Assembly (NCBI RefSeq): GCF_038003045.1
Contig: NZ_JBBOOK010000001.1
Location: 496,001-560,000 of the forward strand
DNA: 64,000 nt
Direction of reading: 5' to 3'
Source: Sporosarcina sp. FSL W7-1349
GTDB lineage: Bacteria > Bacillota > Bacilli > Bacillales_A > Planococcaceae
The stretch's first letter is position 1. Every line of letters begins with the position of its first letter. This document shows positions 55,541 to 64,000 of the stretch, piece by piece. The notes below the pieces were generated by a model, which was not told the origin of the DNA, did no database searches, and saw nothing but the letters and a program-made list of their open reading frames with translations. The position numbers and the translations under genes are program-made.

Positions 55541-55853
55541 AAAAAACATTACAATAAGCTCCATCTCATTATAATGGATAACGATCAGAGATGTAAACTG
55601 CAATCATGTACACATTGTGACAAACCGATGGATGCTTGTCTGAAAAAAGACCAAAATCCCATTTTCAGCATATGAAAAGTGGCAGACTATGAATAAATAC
55701 GGATATAAGTCGCCGAAATGACGTCAAAATGGGAATTTGACCATTTTTTATTGAGCAAAATACGACTTTGACGGAAAGCATTCCAATCGGCTGGAAAATA
55801 TCGTATGCTTTTGTTGGAACGAAAAGCAGTCTTTCGTCATTCCAGAAAGAGAG
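55541..55853. other. Upstream region of the comG operon
   Basis: About 310 bp with no gene. It is A/T-rich, with TTGACC at 55737-55742 and a weak TACGAC at 55761-55766 as a possible promoter. AAAATGGGAATTT (about 55727-55739) followed by a TTTTTT run resembles one imperfect ComK AT-box (AAAA-N5-TTTT) and part of a second. ComK control of comG is expected from family knowledge but not proved by these matches. Confidence 0.45.
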
Positions 55854-56867
55854 GTGTCCGATATCAGTAATGGACATGTGATTGACCGAAAGTGTTTCCA
55901 GTTGCTCGAAAAGGCGATCGCCTATGAGGCGACTGATATCCACCTCACGCCTATCCGGGAAGGATACCAAGTCTACTTTAAAAAGTTTGCGAAACTGGAT
56001 CAGACAGGTATTATCCCGCAGCAATTGGCGGGGCGGATGATTTCGTTTTATAAGTTCCTTTCCTCACTTGATATAAGCGATAGACGCAAACCCCAAAGCG
56101 GCTCATTCCATAAACAGATCCAAGGTGAAAATTTTTCTTTCCGAGTTTCGACCATCCCCTCTATCCACATGAAAGAAAGTGTCGTCATCCGTTTGCAGAA
56201 ACACGACCGAATCGTCCCCATCGACAGGCTTTGTCTCGAGCAGAAGTGGGCTGGACAATTGACCGATGCTGTTTCCCAACAGCAGGGGTTGTTTCTAATG
56301 ACTGGGCCGACCGGCTGCGGAAAGACGACGACGATCTACTCATTGACAGCCCATTGTGCAAACCATCTCAACCGACACGTCATCACGTTGGAAGACCCTG
56401 TTGAAAACAACCATTCCCATCTACTTCAAGTTCAAGTGAATGAACAATCCGGCATGACCTATTCGACCGGCTTAAAAGCCATCCTTCGCCACTCGCCCGA
56501 TGTCATCATGATCGGGGAAATCCGGGACGCCGAAACAGCGAAAATTGCTGTCGAAGCCGCATTGACCGGACATCTTGTATTAACGACAGTCCATTCCAAA
56601 GATCCCATCGGCTGTTTTTACCGCATGCTGGACTTTGGAATTACGGCAGAAGAACTTCGGCAGACGATTATTTGCATCTCGGCACAGCGGCTGATCCAGA
56701 CGGCCGATGGAAAGCAAAGCGCCATTTTTGAAATTGTGAGCGGCTCCGAACTGGATGCCATGGCAGACGCAATCATGCGGGGAGACCGTGTCCATTTGCC
56801 TTCTGATCTGAAACTGGATTCTCTTGCGAAGAAATATAGCATGTCGGAGAGCGTTCTCCATGAATAA
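55854..56867 (+). CDS. comGA: Competence pseudopilus assembly ATPase ComGA
   Basis: Type II/IV secretion ATPase of 337 aa that powers the transformation pseudopilus. Walker A GPTGCGKTT, an Asp box, Walker B-like LRHSPDVIMIGEIRDAETA and a His box TVHSKD are present. The N-terminal EATDIHL is typical. The start is unclear: the GTG at 55854 overlaps the best ribosome site (AAAGAGAGGTG), and no ATG is available before 55900. A non-standard start near 55863 is possible. The operon runs comGA-comGG then aroK. Confidence 0.93.
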   Translation: MSDISNGHVIDRKCFQLLEKAIAYEATDIHLTPIREGYQVYFKKFAKLDQTGIIPQQLAGRMISFYKFLSSLDISDRRKPQSGSFHKQIQGENFSFRVSTIPSIHMKESVVIRLQKHDRIVPIDRLCLEQKWAGQLTDAVSQQQGLFLMTGPTGCGKTTTIYSLTAHCANHLNRHVITLEDPVENNHSHLLQVQVNEQSGMTYSTGLKAILRHSPDVIMIGEIRDAETAKIAVEAALTGHLVLTTVHSKDPIGCFYRMLDFGITAEELRQTIICISAQRLIQTADGKQSAIFEIVSGSELDAMADAIMRGDRVHLPSDLKLDSLAKKYSMSESVLHE

Positions 56868-57915
56868 ATATTTGGAAAGGCTCTGGCGCAGGAAAGAGGA
56901 AGATCTGCAGGACAAGCCTTCCTTTCTGAAAAGGTTGTCGATCCTACTGGAAGAAGGCTATACATTCCATGATTCGGTACGGCTATTGTTGCCGCATCAT
57001 ATCCAAAACTATACCGTCGTTCTGCAGCGGGTTGAGGAAGATTTGTCTGCAGGCCTAGGCGTCACGCATATCCTGCGGCGGCTTGGCTTCACAGCTGCGA
57101 GTCTGCTCCCGGTCGCCATCGCTGAAATCGATGGACAGCTGGGGCGGGCCTTATTGGAAATGGCCAATCGATTGAAAAGCACGGAAGAGAAGCAAAAGAG
57201 GTTGAAAGGGTTGCTGCTTTATCCTTCCGTGCTGTTCTTATTTATTGCAGCATTGTTGCTAGCGTTCCGGTATCTTTTCCTGCCGAATATGGAAGCACTT
57301 GCAATCGCGAGACAAAGCGACGGGAGTTCGATTGTATCGTTATTGCCTGTCATCGTTTCGAGGATTCCTGATGCGATTTTGTTATTCGCCCTAGTTCTCT
57401 TAGTTACGATTGTTAGTACGGCCTTTTTTTATAGACGGCTTCCGGTGGACCGAAAAATTCGTTGGATGATTGCCATCCCCATTGGAGGTGCCTTTTTCAT
57501 TAACTTGAAAACGAGGGACTTTTCCAGTGAGATGGGGAGTCTATTGCAATCCGGCCTTTCCTTGCAAAACGCGCTTGGGGTTTTGATTGAACAAGAATTG
57601 GATGTCGTGCTCGCCGAAATCGCAAGGAGGGTGAGAGAACAGGTCATTTATGGTGAACCGTTCCATTCCGCGATTGAACTGTCGGATGGACTGGCCAAAC
57701 AGTTGGGGAGCTTTGCCAAGCACGGGGCGGACAGCGGCCATTTGGCGAAGGAGTTACTCATCTACAGTGATCATCTGAACGATGTGATGGAACGTAAGCT
57801 ATCCCGTGCCCTGTCGTTGCTGCAACCCGTCCTGTTCAGCGGAATTGCCATTTGCATCTTAGCAGCCTATCTCGCGATATTATTACCGGTCTATGGCATG
57901 TTGGATCATTTATAG
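56860..57915 (+). CDS. comGB: Competence pilus platform protein ComGB
   Basis: Inner-membrane platform protein of the T2SF family, 351 aa. Two GspF domains (about residues 20-140 and 225-345) with three membrane segments near 130-155, 185-205 and 320-345. Signature FFINLKTRDFSSEMGSLLQSG in the second half. Start ATG 56860 overlaps the comGA end by 8 bp with GGAG upstream. Confidence 0.93.
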   Translation: MNKYLERLWRRKEEDLQDKPSFLKRLSILLEEGYTFHDSVRLLLPHHIQNYTVVLQRVEEDLSAGLGVTHILRRLGFTAASLLPVAIAEIDGQLGRALLEMANRLKSTEEKQKRLKGLLLYPSVLFLFIAALLLAFRYLFLPNMEALAIARQSDGSSIVSLLPVIVSRIPDAILLFALVLLVTIVSTAFFYRRLPVDRKIRWMIAIPIGGAFFINLKTRDFSSEMGSLLQSGLSLQNALGVLIEQELDVVLAEIARRVREQVIYGEPFHSAIELSDGLAKQLGSFAKHGADSGHLAKELLIYSDHLNDVMERKLSRALSLLQPVLFSGIAICILAAYLAILLPVYGMLDHL

Positions 57916-57929
57916 AAGGAGAGATTATA

Positions 57930-58265
57930 TTGAAATTTAACCGAAATGAGCGAGGGTTCACCTTGATAGAAATGATGATCGTCTTGTTAATTATTTCCGT
58001 ATTGATTTTAGTTGCCATTCCGAACGTGACGAAGCATTCGAAGTCGATCGATGATAAGGGGTGCCAGGCGTATGTGAAGATGGTGCAAGGGCAGGTGGAG
58101 GCATATAAGATGGAAAATAAACAGATTCCAAGTTCAGTGGCGGAATTATCAGATGCTGACTATCTTCCGGAAGGAGCAAGTTGTCCGGATGGCAGGGAAT
58201 TGGTCATAGACGGTGACGGAAAAGTGGAAGTGACAGGCAATGCTGGAGAAGCGTCAGGGACGTAA
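57930..58265 (+). CDS. comGC: Major pseudopilin ComGC
   Basis: Class III-type prepilin of 111 aa. Processing site NERG/FTLIEMMIVLLIISVL with E at +5, then a hydrophobic stalk. A pair of cysteines lies in the globular domain (C in KGCQAYVK and ASCPDG), as in ComGC proteins. TTG 57930 has AGAAGGAGAG upstream. ComGC is the major fibre subunit, cleaved by ComC, which is not in this window. Confidence 0.93.
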   Translation: MKFNRNERGFTLIEMMIVLLIISVLILVAIPNVTKHSKSIDDKGCQAYVKMVQGQVEAYKMENKQIPSSVAELSDADYLPEGASCPDGRELVIDGDGKVEVTGNAGEASGT

Positions 58266-58683
58266 TGAGTACGGATTTACCTTTCTTGAAATGCTGCTGG
58301 TCCTCTCCGTCATGACCATTTTGACAATAATCATCTTGCCGATTGGCGACAAGTGGATCAATGAGAAGACCGAGAGAGAAGCGATGCAGGCTTTCATAGC
58401 AGCCATCTATGACATGCAGGCCTATTCGATTGCACACAATGCGTACACAAGAATGGCGATCCGGAATGGAGGAAGGGAGTATATTACATTTGTTTCTTCA
58501 GAGGAAATCGCAAGAGGCTCTTTTCCAGAAGGGATGCATTACGCAAGCAGTACCGGGTTTAGGATCGAGTTCCAAGGAGACGGGAATATCGTGAATTCTG
58601 GCACTGCCACATTGGTCGGAAAAAGCGGCCATTTTGAGATCCGGTTCCAATTTTTACGGGGGAGAGTGGTCGTATATGAATGA
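58240..58683 (+). CDS. comGD: Minor pseudopilin ComGD
   Basis: A 147-aa prepilin-like protein. N-terminal motif NEYG/FTFLEMLLVLSVMTI, with the conserved Glu, then a globular domain ending in FQFLRGRVVVYE. It overlaps comGC by 26 bp; the ribosome site GGAAGTG is weak, so coupling to comGC is likely. Confidence 0.9.
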   Translation: MLEKRQGRNEYGFTFLEMLLVLSVMTILTIIILPIGDKWINEKTEREAMQAFIAAIYDMQAYSIAHNAYTRMAIRNGGREYITFVSSEEIARGSFPEGMHYASSTGFRIEFQGDGNIVNSGTATLVGKSGHFEIRFQFLRGRVVVYE

Positions 58684-58972
58684 GAAAGGATACTCTTGGC
58701 CGGAAGCAATCCTCACATTAACGATTGTTATCGTTGTCTTTGGAACGCTTTTGCCGTTCGGCGTCCATATGAGTTTGACTCTTCATGACAAGAGGAGGGC
58801 GATGTACGCAATGGAAACGGCTTATAAAGGGGCAATCCTTTACCAGGCAATCGGGCAGCCGGCCGGAACCATCTATATAGACGATGTCCTGTATGAATGG
58901 GAAGTGTCGGGGGAAACCGTCTGTGTTTCCTACCCGATTGCAGACGGGACAGAAACAAGATGCGCCGGTTGA
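58676..58972 (+). CDS. comGE: Minor pseudopilin ComGE
   Basis: A 98-aa prepilin-like protein. N terminus NEKG/YSWPEAILTLTIVIVV, with Tyr in place of Phe at the processing site and E at +5. Two cysteines (ETVCVSYP and ETRCAG) near the C terminus. Start ATG 58676 overlaps the comGD stop; GGGGGAGAG lies upstream. Confidence 0.85.
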   Translation: MNEKGYSWPEAILTLTIVIVVFGTLLPFGVHMSLTLHDKRRAMYAMETAYKGAILYQAIGQPAGTIYIDDVLYEWEVSGETVCVSYPIADGTETRCAG

Positions 58973-58980
58973 GGAACAGG

Positions 58981-59406
58981 GTGAATGAGCAAGGGTACAC
59001 CTTCCTGGAAAGCATCTTTCACTTGCTGATTACAATTGCATTCCTACAGCTTTTCTTACTGTTTTTTGTTTGGAAAGCTCCCATTGAACGGCAGTTTTCC
59101 GATCATTCGGCGACAGAATGGGAACTGTTCGCGATTGATCTTCAGCGATTGCTGACAAATGTTAGTACCCTTGAAATCCCGGATGTAAACAGGATCAGCT
59201 TCCGGATCGACCGACATACGTATCATGTCAGCCAATCGGGAAATGTCATCCGATGGCAAAAAGCCGGGGAAGGGCATGTGCCCATCCTGACCAACGTCCG
59301 TTCCGTGAATTTTACATTTGACGGGTCAATGGTGACAGCCTACGTGACAATGCTGGATGGACGCATCAGAGAAAGGGGGTTTGCTGTTGGGCTTTATCCG
59401 GAATGA
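58981..59406 (+). CDS. comGF: Minor pseudopilin ComGF
   Basis: A 141-aa ComGF-family protein. N terminus NEQG/YTFLESIFHLLITI with the usual Glu, then a beta-rich domain (SFRIDRHTYHVSQSGNVI, VRSVNFTFDGSMVTAYV). GTG 58981 has GAGGAACAG upstream and gives a short leader like that of ComGE; ATG 58960 inside comGE is an alternative. Confidence 0.85.
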   Translation: MNEQGYTFLESIFHLLITIAFLQLFLLFFVWKAPIERQFSDHSATEWELFAIDLQRLLTNVSTLEIPDVNRISFRIDRHTYHVSQSGNVIRWQKAGEGHVPILTNVRSVNFTFDGSMVTAYVTMLDGRIRERGFAVGLYPE

Positions 59407-59560
59407 ACGCGGAGCCATGTTGGCAGCAGCCATTGTTTTACTATTTTTCGTCAGCCTCTTCCTTTTCACCCTCGTTTCATGGCATGATAGTCTAAACAGG
59501 ACGTTCGACTCCGTTGAGACGTATTATAAAAATGAAACAGTGAAAACTATGCAGCAATAA
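59387..59560 (+). CDS. comGG: Short ComGG-like pseudopilin
   Basis: A 57-aa protein in the comGG slot. NERG/AMLAAAIVLLFFVSLFLF resembles a prepilin leader and stalk, without the usual Phe and Glu at +1 and +5. The remaining 30 residues are polar. ComGG of B. subtilis is about twice as long, so this one is either naturally short or has lost its C-terminal domain. TTG 59387 has AAAGGGGG upstream; TTG 59381 is also possible. It overlaps comGF. Confidence 0.7.
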   Translation: MGFIRNERGAMLAAAIVLLFFVSLFLFTLVSWHDSLNRTFDSVETYYKNETVKTMQQ

Positions 59561-59589
59561 CGAGGTTTTTGCAATAGATGGGTGATGAA

Positions 59590-60132
59590 ATGAAGAAAGT
59601 ATATTTAATCGGCTACATGGGATGTGGTAAAAGTGCAATCGGTCGACGGTTAAGCTATGTCGTCAAGATGCCGTTTTATGATATGGACCAGGAAATCGTA
59701 AAAAAAATGGGGATGTCCATCGCCGAAATTTTTGAGACATATGGAGAGGAGCGGTTCCGTGAGATGGAAACCGAATTTCTTCAAACATTTCGGGATGAAA
59801 GTTGCATTATTGCGACAGGAGGAGGCGTGCCGGTTCGAAAAGTGAACCGGGATATCATGCGAAGCACAGGACTGGTCTTTTTCTTGAATGCCCCATTCCA
59901 AAACATATGGCAACGCATAGCCAAACCGAAAAAGCGGCCGATTGTGCAGCGGTCGACCCGCGCCGGTCTGGAAAGCCTGTATGAAGAACGGAAGCCAGCT
60001 TATTTGGCTGCGGCCCATTTCAAAGTGGAAACAAAGAATCGGACATTGCGAGAAATTACGGATTATATCTCCTTTCAGATTTACCGATTAAAATGGGATG
60101 CCAAACCGAAGGAAACCGCTGGGAAAAAATGA
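59590..60132 (+). CDS. aroK: Shikimate kinase
   Basis: ATP-dependent kinase of 180 aa, fifth step of the shikimate pathway. Walker A GYMGCGKSAIG, DMD (shikimate and Mg site), GEERFREME and ATGGGVPV are intact. The C-terminal 15-20 residues (LKWDAKPKETAGKK) extend beyond the usual end. GGGTGATGAA precedes ATG 59590; ATG 59578 is an alternative. It follows comGG by 29 bp and may be cotranscribed with it. Confidence 0.92.
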   Translation: MKKVYLIGYMGCGKSAIGRRLSYVVKMPFYDMDQEIVKKMGMSIAEIFETYGEERFREMETEFLQTFRDESCIIATGGGVPVRKVNRDIMRSTGLVFFLNAPFQNIWQRIAKPKKRPIVQRSTRAGLESLYEERKPAYLAAAHFKVETKNRTLREITDYISFQIYRLKWDAKPKETAGKK

Positions 60133-60239
60133 AGCAACAGATTTGAAATAGCATGAAATATAGATTAATTGCCGGAACCCGAAAGAAAACATTTTTTTAA
60201 CTTGTATTGTTCGTGAATAAAGCGAACTCTTAAAAACAA

Positions 60240-60268
60240 TTGCGCTTTCTCATTCGTAATGTTAAGAT
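60240..60268 (+). promoter_or_regulatory. Promoter of the gcv operon
   Basis: TTGCGC (60240-60245) and TAAGAT (60263-60268) are 17 bp apart, about 50 bp before the first glycine aptamer. The 60133-60239 stretch before it holds nothing recognised. Confidence 0.65.
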
Positions 60269-60320
60269 ATATGGCGATAGGACATTTCGTGTCCAGACAT
60301 AATCGAATACTGCGAATGAT

Positions 60321-60485
60321 TGTATGTGGAGAGTACGCGGAAGCGTCGCCGAAGGAGCAAGTAACAGAGGTTGCGAATCTCTCAGGCAAAAAGACTCATA
60401 CATGACGCGTCTCTGGAGAGCGCCGGATGAGCCGGCCACCAACGAGGAAAGCCGCAAGGTCAATCTTTCAGGTAACAGGACAGAG
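60321..60485 (+). promoter_or_regulatory. Tandem glycine riboswitch
   Basis: Two glycine aptamers in series. Aptamer 1 spans about 60321-60407 with GGAGAG near its start, GCCGAAGGAGCAA and CTCAGGCAAAAAGA. Aptamer 2 spans about 60408-60485 with CTCTGGAGAGCGCCGG, CACCAACGAGGAAAGCC and TCTTTCAGGTAACAGGACAG. The family switches the glycine cleavage operon on when glycine is abundant. The following hairpin is the expression platform. Confidence 0.96.
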
Positions 60486-60518
60486 GTTCTCAATTAGGGA
60501 ACCTCTGTCTTTTTTTAT
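60480..60518 (+). terminator. Riboswitch-controlled terminator
   Basis: ACAGAGGTTC (60480-60489) pairs with GAACCTCTGT (60499-60508), followed by seven or more T. The 5' arm shares bases with the end of aptamer 2, so glycine binding would block the terminator. Confidence 0.92.
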
Positions 60519-60540
60519 CATTTTTTAGGGGGAATGCGGT

Positions 60541-61638
60541 GTGGCAGAAGGATTAAAACGGACTGCTCTTTTTGACAGTTATGCAGAGTATGGCGGCAAG
60601 ACAATTGATTTTGGCGGCTGGGAGCTGCCTGTCCAATTTTCGGGCATCAAAGCGGAACATGAGGCTGTTCGGACGAAAGCCGGGCTTTTCGATGTTTCCC
60701 ATATGGGGGAAGTCATCGTAAGCGGGGACGGGGCTCTGTCCTATTTACAGAAACTTGTGACGAATGATGTATCCAAGTTGAAAACAGGCCAAGCGCAATA
60801 CACTATGATGTGTTATGACGACGGTGGTACGATTGATGATCTTCTCATTTACAAGCGTGGCGAAAATGATTACTTCCTCGTCGTGAATGCTTCTAACATC
60901 GAAAAAGATGTGGATTGGCTGAAACAGCATGCGACCGATGATGTGACGGTCGATGACCAGTCCGCTTCCTTTGCCTTATTGGCGCTGCAAGGGCCCGCTG
61001 CTCAAACGGTGCTTCAAAAGTTGACGGATGAACCATTGGAAGAGATCAAATTCTTCCGGTTCAAAGACAATGTTGACGTGGGTGGGCATTCGGTCATGAT
61101 ATCGCGGACCGGGTATACGGGGGAGGATGGATTTGAAATTTATGGTTCCCCTGATGCGATCGTAGCCCTGTGGCCGGCGATTTTGGAAGCCGGAGCGAAT
61201 GAAGGTATCGTTCCAGCTGGTTTAGGAGCACGGGACACTTTACGTTTTGAAGCCGGCTTGCCATTATACGGGCAGGAGTTGTCAAAAGACATCTCCCCGT
61301 TGGAAGCGGGGCTCGGCTTTGTCGTCAAAACGAATAAGGAGGCAGACTTCATTGGGAAATCTGCACTCGTCCAACAAAAAGAACATGGTGTATCGCGGAA
61401 ACTGGTCGGAATAGAAATGATCGATAAAGGGATTCCGCGCACGGGGTATAAAGTGTTTTTGGACGATGAAGAAATCGGTGAAGTAACAACGGGCACTCAA
61501 TCGCCGACATTGAAAAAGAATATCGGCTTCGCTTTATTGAAAAGCGAACATACTGCCGAAGGGACCGAAGTGTTTGTCGAAATTCGGAATAAGCGCCTCA
61601 GAGCAGTTATTATTGCAACACCATTCTATAAACGATAA
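60541..61638 (+). CDS. gcvT: Glycine cleavage system T protein
   Basis: Aminomethyltransferase of 365 aa that transfers the methylene group from H protein to THF, releasing ammonia. Signatures: [46 protein letters not shown] and [20 protein letters not shown] 60541 has GGGGG upstream at 8 bp. First gene of gcvT-gcvPA-gcvPB. Confidence 0.96.
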   Translation: MAEGLKRTALFDSYAEYGGKTIDFGGWELPVQFSGIKAEHEAVRTKAGLFDVSHMGEVIVSGDGALSYLQKLVTNDVSKLKTGQAQYTMMCYDDGGTIDDLLIYKRGENDYFLVVNASNIEKDVDWLKQHATDDVTVDDQSASFALLALQGPAAQTVLQKLTDEPLEEIKFFRFKDNVDVGGHSVMISRTGYTGEDGFEIYGSPDAIVALWPAILEAGANEGIVPAGLGARDTLRFEAGLPLYGQELSKDISPLEAGLGFVVKTNKEADFIGKSALVQQKEHGVSRKLVGIEMIDKGIPRTGYKVFLDDEEIGEVTTGTQSPTLKKNIGFALLKSEHTAEGTEVFVEIRNKRLRAVIIATPFYKR

Positions 61639-61659
61639 TTGAAAAGGGGATAGAAGGGC

Positions 61660-63006
61660 ATGAAGCATCGTTATCTTCCAATGACGGAAACGGATCGCGA
61701 AGAAATGTTGAAAGCGATCGGCATCTCATCAGTAGATGAACTTTTTGAGGATATTCCTGAGAAAGTTCGATTTAAAGGAGAATATAACATCAAACCGGCC
61801 AAGTCCGAATCGGCATTGACCAAGGAGCTTGCGGCACTGGCCTCCCAAAACGCAAATTCAAGCACGCATGTCTCCTTCCTTGGAGCGGGCGTCTATGATC
61901 ATTACAAACCAATCATCGTCGACCACGTCATTTCCCGTTCGGAATTTTATACGGCATACACTCCGTATCAACCGGAAATTTCCCAAGGGGAATTGCAAGC
62001 GATTTTTGAATTCCAAACGATGATCTGTGAACTGACAGGCATGGATCTTGCCAACTCCTCCATGTACGATGGCGGGACTTCGTTGGCGGAAGCAGGTACG
62101 CTGGCGGCTGGTCACACGAAACGCAAAAAATTACTCGTTTCCGAAACGGTTCATCCGGAAGCCCGCGATGTCGTCACGACCTATGCACAAGGCCAATCCA
62201 TCGACGTTGTTCTTGTTCCACAAAAAGATGGCGTCACGGATATCGACCGACTGGCGACTTTGGTGGATGAAGAAACGGCAGCGGTGCTTGTCCAATATCC
62301 AAACTTCTTCGGTCAAATCGAAGACCTTCAAAAAATAGGCGACCTGACACATGAAAAAGGCGGTCTCTTCGTCGTATCGGCCAACCCGCTTGCGCTCGGC
62401 GTCCTCACGCCGCCAGGGAAACTCGGAGCCGATATTACGGTCGGAGATGCCCAGCCATTCGGGATATCCGAACAATTCGGCGGTCCGCATTGCGGATATT
62501 TTGCGGTAACTAAAAAATTGATGCGGAAAGTCCCGGGTCGGCTTGTCGGTGAAACGACGGATGACGAAGGGCGCCGCGGGTATGTATTGACTTTACAAGC
62601 CCGTGAACAGCATATCCGCCGTGATAAAGCGACATCCAATATCTGTTCCAACCAAGCGTTAAATGCTTTGGCAGCTTCGGTTGCGATGACTGCACTTGGC
62701 AAAGTGGGTGTACAACAGATCGCTTATCAAAATATCGCCAAGACCCGGTATGCCAAGAAAGCATTTGAAAAAGCTGGTTTTGCAGTTAAATTTGGAAATG
62801 CCCATTTCAACGAGATTGTCGTCGATTGTAAAAAGGCTGTGAAGGAAGTAAACGCTCGTCTATTGGATAAAGGGATGATCGGCGGTTACGATCTCGGCTT
62901 AACGTATCCTGAATTCGCCAATCATGCGTTGATCGCTGTCACGGAACAGCGGACAAAAGAAGAAATCGATGCACTTGTGCAGGAAATGGAGGCCCTTCAT
63001 GCATAA
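61660..63006 (+). CDS. gcvPA: Glycine decarboxylase P protein, subunit 1
   Basis: N-terminal half of the split P protein, 448 aa. Motifs [26 protein letters not shown] and [13 protein letters not shown] with [19 protein letters not shown] are typical. AAAGGGG precedes ATG 61660. It overlaps gcvPB by 8 bp. It forms the active enzyme with GcvPB, which carries the PLP lysine. Confidence 0.96.
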   Translation: MKHRYLPMTETDREEMLKAIGISSVDELFEDIPEKVRFKGEYNIKPAKSESALTKELAALASQNANSSTHVSFLGAGVYDHYKPIIVDHVISRSEFYTAYTPYQPEISQGELQAIFEFQTMICELTGMDLANSSMYDGGTSLAEAGTLAAGHTKRKKLLVSETVHPEARDVVTTYAQGQSIDVVLVPQKDGVTDIDRLATLVDEETAAVLVQYPNFFGQIEDLQKIGDLTHEKGGLFVVSANPLALGVLTPPGKLGADITVGDAQPFGISEQFGGPHCGYFAVTKKLMRKVPGRLVGETTDDEGRRGYVLTLQAREQHIRRDKATSNICSNQALNALAASVAMTALGKVGVQQIAYQNIAKTRYAKKAFEKAGFAVKFGNAHFNEIVVDCKKAVKEVNARLLDKGMIGGYDLGLTYPEFANHALIAVTEQRTKEEIDALVQEMEALHA

Positions 63007-64000
63007 AGAGAATCAGCCACTAATTTTTGAACTAACGAAAGAAGGCCGCATTGGCTACAGCCTTCCTGATTTGGACGTACCGGAAGTGAACTTGACGGAT
63101 CTGATGCCGACTGATTTTATCCGGGAAGAGGCAGCGGAGCTTCCGGAAGTGTCCGAACTGGATATCATGCGTCATTACACAGCCCTTTCCAACCGGAACC
63201 ACGGGGTCGACACAGGGTTTTATCCACTCGGTTCCTGTACGATGAAATACAATCCGAAAATCAATGAAGCAGTGGCACGGTATGCTGGCTTTGCCAACAT
63301 CCATCCATTGCAGGATGAATCGACCGTGCAAGGTGCTTTAGAAGTAATGTACGATTTACAAGAACACCTTTCCGAAATTACAGGAATGGATGAAGTGACC
63401 CTGCAACCGGCAGCCGGCGCACATGGCGAATGGACGGCTCTTATGATGATCCGCGCCTTCCATGAAGCGAACGGTGATTTCCACCGAACCAAAGTAATCG
63501 TGCCGGATTCCGCACACGGAACGAACCCGGCATCCGCAACAGTTGCGGGCTTTGAAACCGTAACGGTGAAATCAAATGAATTTGGTCTGGTCGATATCGA
63601 AGATCTGAAAACGAAAGTCGGCGACGATACAGCGGCATTGATGCTGACGAATCCAAATACGCTCGGTTTGTTCGAAGAGGAAATCCTTGAGATGGCTTCC
63701 ATCGTCCACGGGGTCGGGGGCAAGTTGTATTATGACGGGGCCAACCTGAACGCCGTCATGGCCAAAGTCCGCCCTGGCGATATGGGCTTTGATGCGGTTC
63801 ATTTGAATCTGCATAAAACGTTCACGGGCCCTCACGGCGGCGGCGGTCCAGGTTCAGGTCCTGTCGGAGTGAGTAAAGAATTGGCTCCATTTTTACCGAA
63901 ACCGGTCCTTGTCAAAGAAGGCGATACCATTTCATTTAACTATGATGTACCACAATCCATCGGCCGTGTGAAGCCGTTTTATGGAAACTTTGGCATCTAC
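62999..64000 (+). CDS. gcvPB: Glycine decarboxylase P protein, subunit 2 (5' part)
   Basis: PLP-carrying half of glycine decarboxylase; the first 334 codons are present and the frame runs off the window. ATG 62999 with GGAGG upstream lies inside the gcvPA end. Motifs: [36 protein letters not shown], and the PLP lysine in [18 protein letters not shown]. The full protein is normally about 490 aa. Confidence 0.96.
   Translation, partial: MHKENQPLIFELTKEGRIGYSLPDLDVPEVNLTDLMPTDFIREEAAELPEVSELDIMRHYTALSNRNHGVDTGFYPLGSCTMKYNPKINEAVARYAGFANIHPLQDESTVQGALEVMYDLQEHLSEITGMDEVTLQPAAGAHGEWTALMMIRAFHEANGDFHRTKVIVPDSAHGTNPASATVAGFETVTVKSNEFGLVDIEDLKTKVGDDTAALMLTNPNTLGLFEEEILEMASIVHGVGGKLYYDGANLNAVMAKVRPGDMGFDAVHLNLHKTFTGPHGGGGPGSGPVGVSKELAPFLPKPVLVKEGDTISFNYDVPQSIGRVKPFYGNFGIY

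Noticed and set aside
55700..55766. Clear ComK box pair before comGA
   Set aside because: Only imperfect AT-boxes with uncertain spacing were found, so it is reported as part of the upstream region at low confidence.

Overview
The window is a chromosomal segment of a Gram-positive, endospore-forming member of the Bacillales. The gene order follows the Bacillus subtilis yqe-yqf-yqg-comG-gcv region almost gene for gene: rsmE, mtaB, rpsU, yqeZ, floA, yqfC, yqfD, phoH, pgpH, ybeY, dgkA, cdd, era, recO, ccpN, yqfL, dnaG, sigA, cccA, trmK, yqfO, ispH, yqfQ, cshB, nfo, zur, ispG, sodA, pbp, rpmG, yqgN, comG and gcv. YqfC and YqfD point to a spore former. A phenylalanine-dehydrogenase-type gene and a single-chain glycyl-tRNA synthetase fit a Sporosarcina or Lysinibacillus relative (Planococcaceae) better than Bacillus proper. 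The genus is an inference; no rRNA lies in the window. No insertion sequence, prophage, CRISPR array or tRNA was seen.

Layout. Positions 1-13.7 kb hold translation and RNA-modification genes (rsmE, mtaB, rpsU), deoC, the membrane-microdomain genes yqeZ-floA, the sporulation pair yqfC-yqfD, and the phoH-pgpH-ybeY-dgkA-cdd-era-recO cluster. From 13.7 to 15.4 kb, a glycyl-tRNA synthetase on the minus strand has its own T-box leader. From 15.4 to 20.1 kb lie ccpN-yqfL and dnaG-sigA. From 20.2 to 25.9 kb lie an unrecognised membrane protein, an acyl-CoA dehydrogenase, cytochrome c550, trmK-yqfO and ispH.

Positions 26.0-35.5 kb interrupt the conserved ispH-yqfQ junction with an accessory catabolic module. 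It holds an Lrp/AsnC regulator, a sodium-dependent amino-acid transporter, a phenylalanine-type amino-acid dehydrogenase, a complete four-gene 2-oxoacid dehydrogenase complex (E1alpha, E1beta, E2, E3) and a TrpX-like substrate-binding lipoprotein. Together they read as uptake, oxidative deamination and oxidative decarboxylation of aromatic or other hydrophobic amino acids to acyl-CoA. The control signals visible are a strong promoter, a perfect cre site downstream of it, and a pair of 14-bp direct repeats beside the Lrp gene. This is the most interesting part of the window.

From 35.5 to 43.5 kb come yqfQ, cshB-nfo, yqfT, a Zur-controlled zinc importer with zur, ispG-yqfW, and two small membrane or envelope genes. 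From 43.6 to 55.5 kb come a Na/Pi cotransporter behind a Pho-box-like site, sodA, a class B PBP, rpmG, yqgN-yqgQ, an LtaS-type enzyme, a YqgU lipoprotein and several short conserved proteins, two of them (rpmG, yqgW) under 60 residues. From 55.8 to 60.1 kb is the complete comG pseudopilus operon followed by aroK. The window ends in the glycine cleavage operon gcvT-gcvPA-gcvPB, preceded by a tandem glycine riboswitch; gcvPB is cut by the window edge. Glycine is therefore sensed twice here, as charged tRNA by the glyS T-box and as free glycine by the gcv riboswitch.
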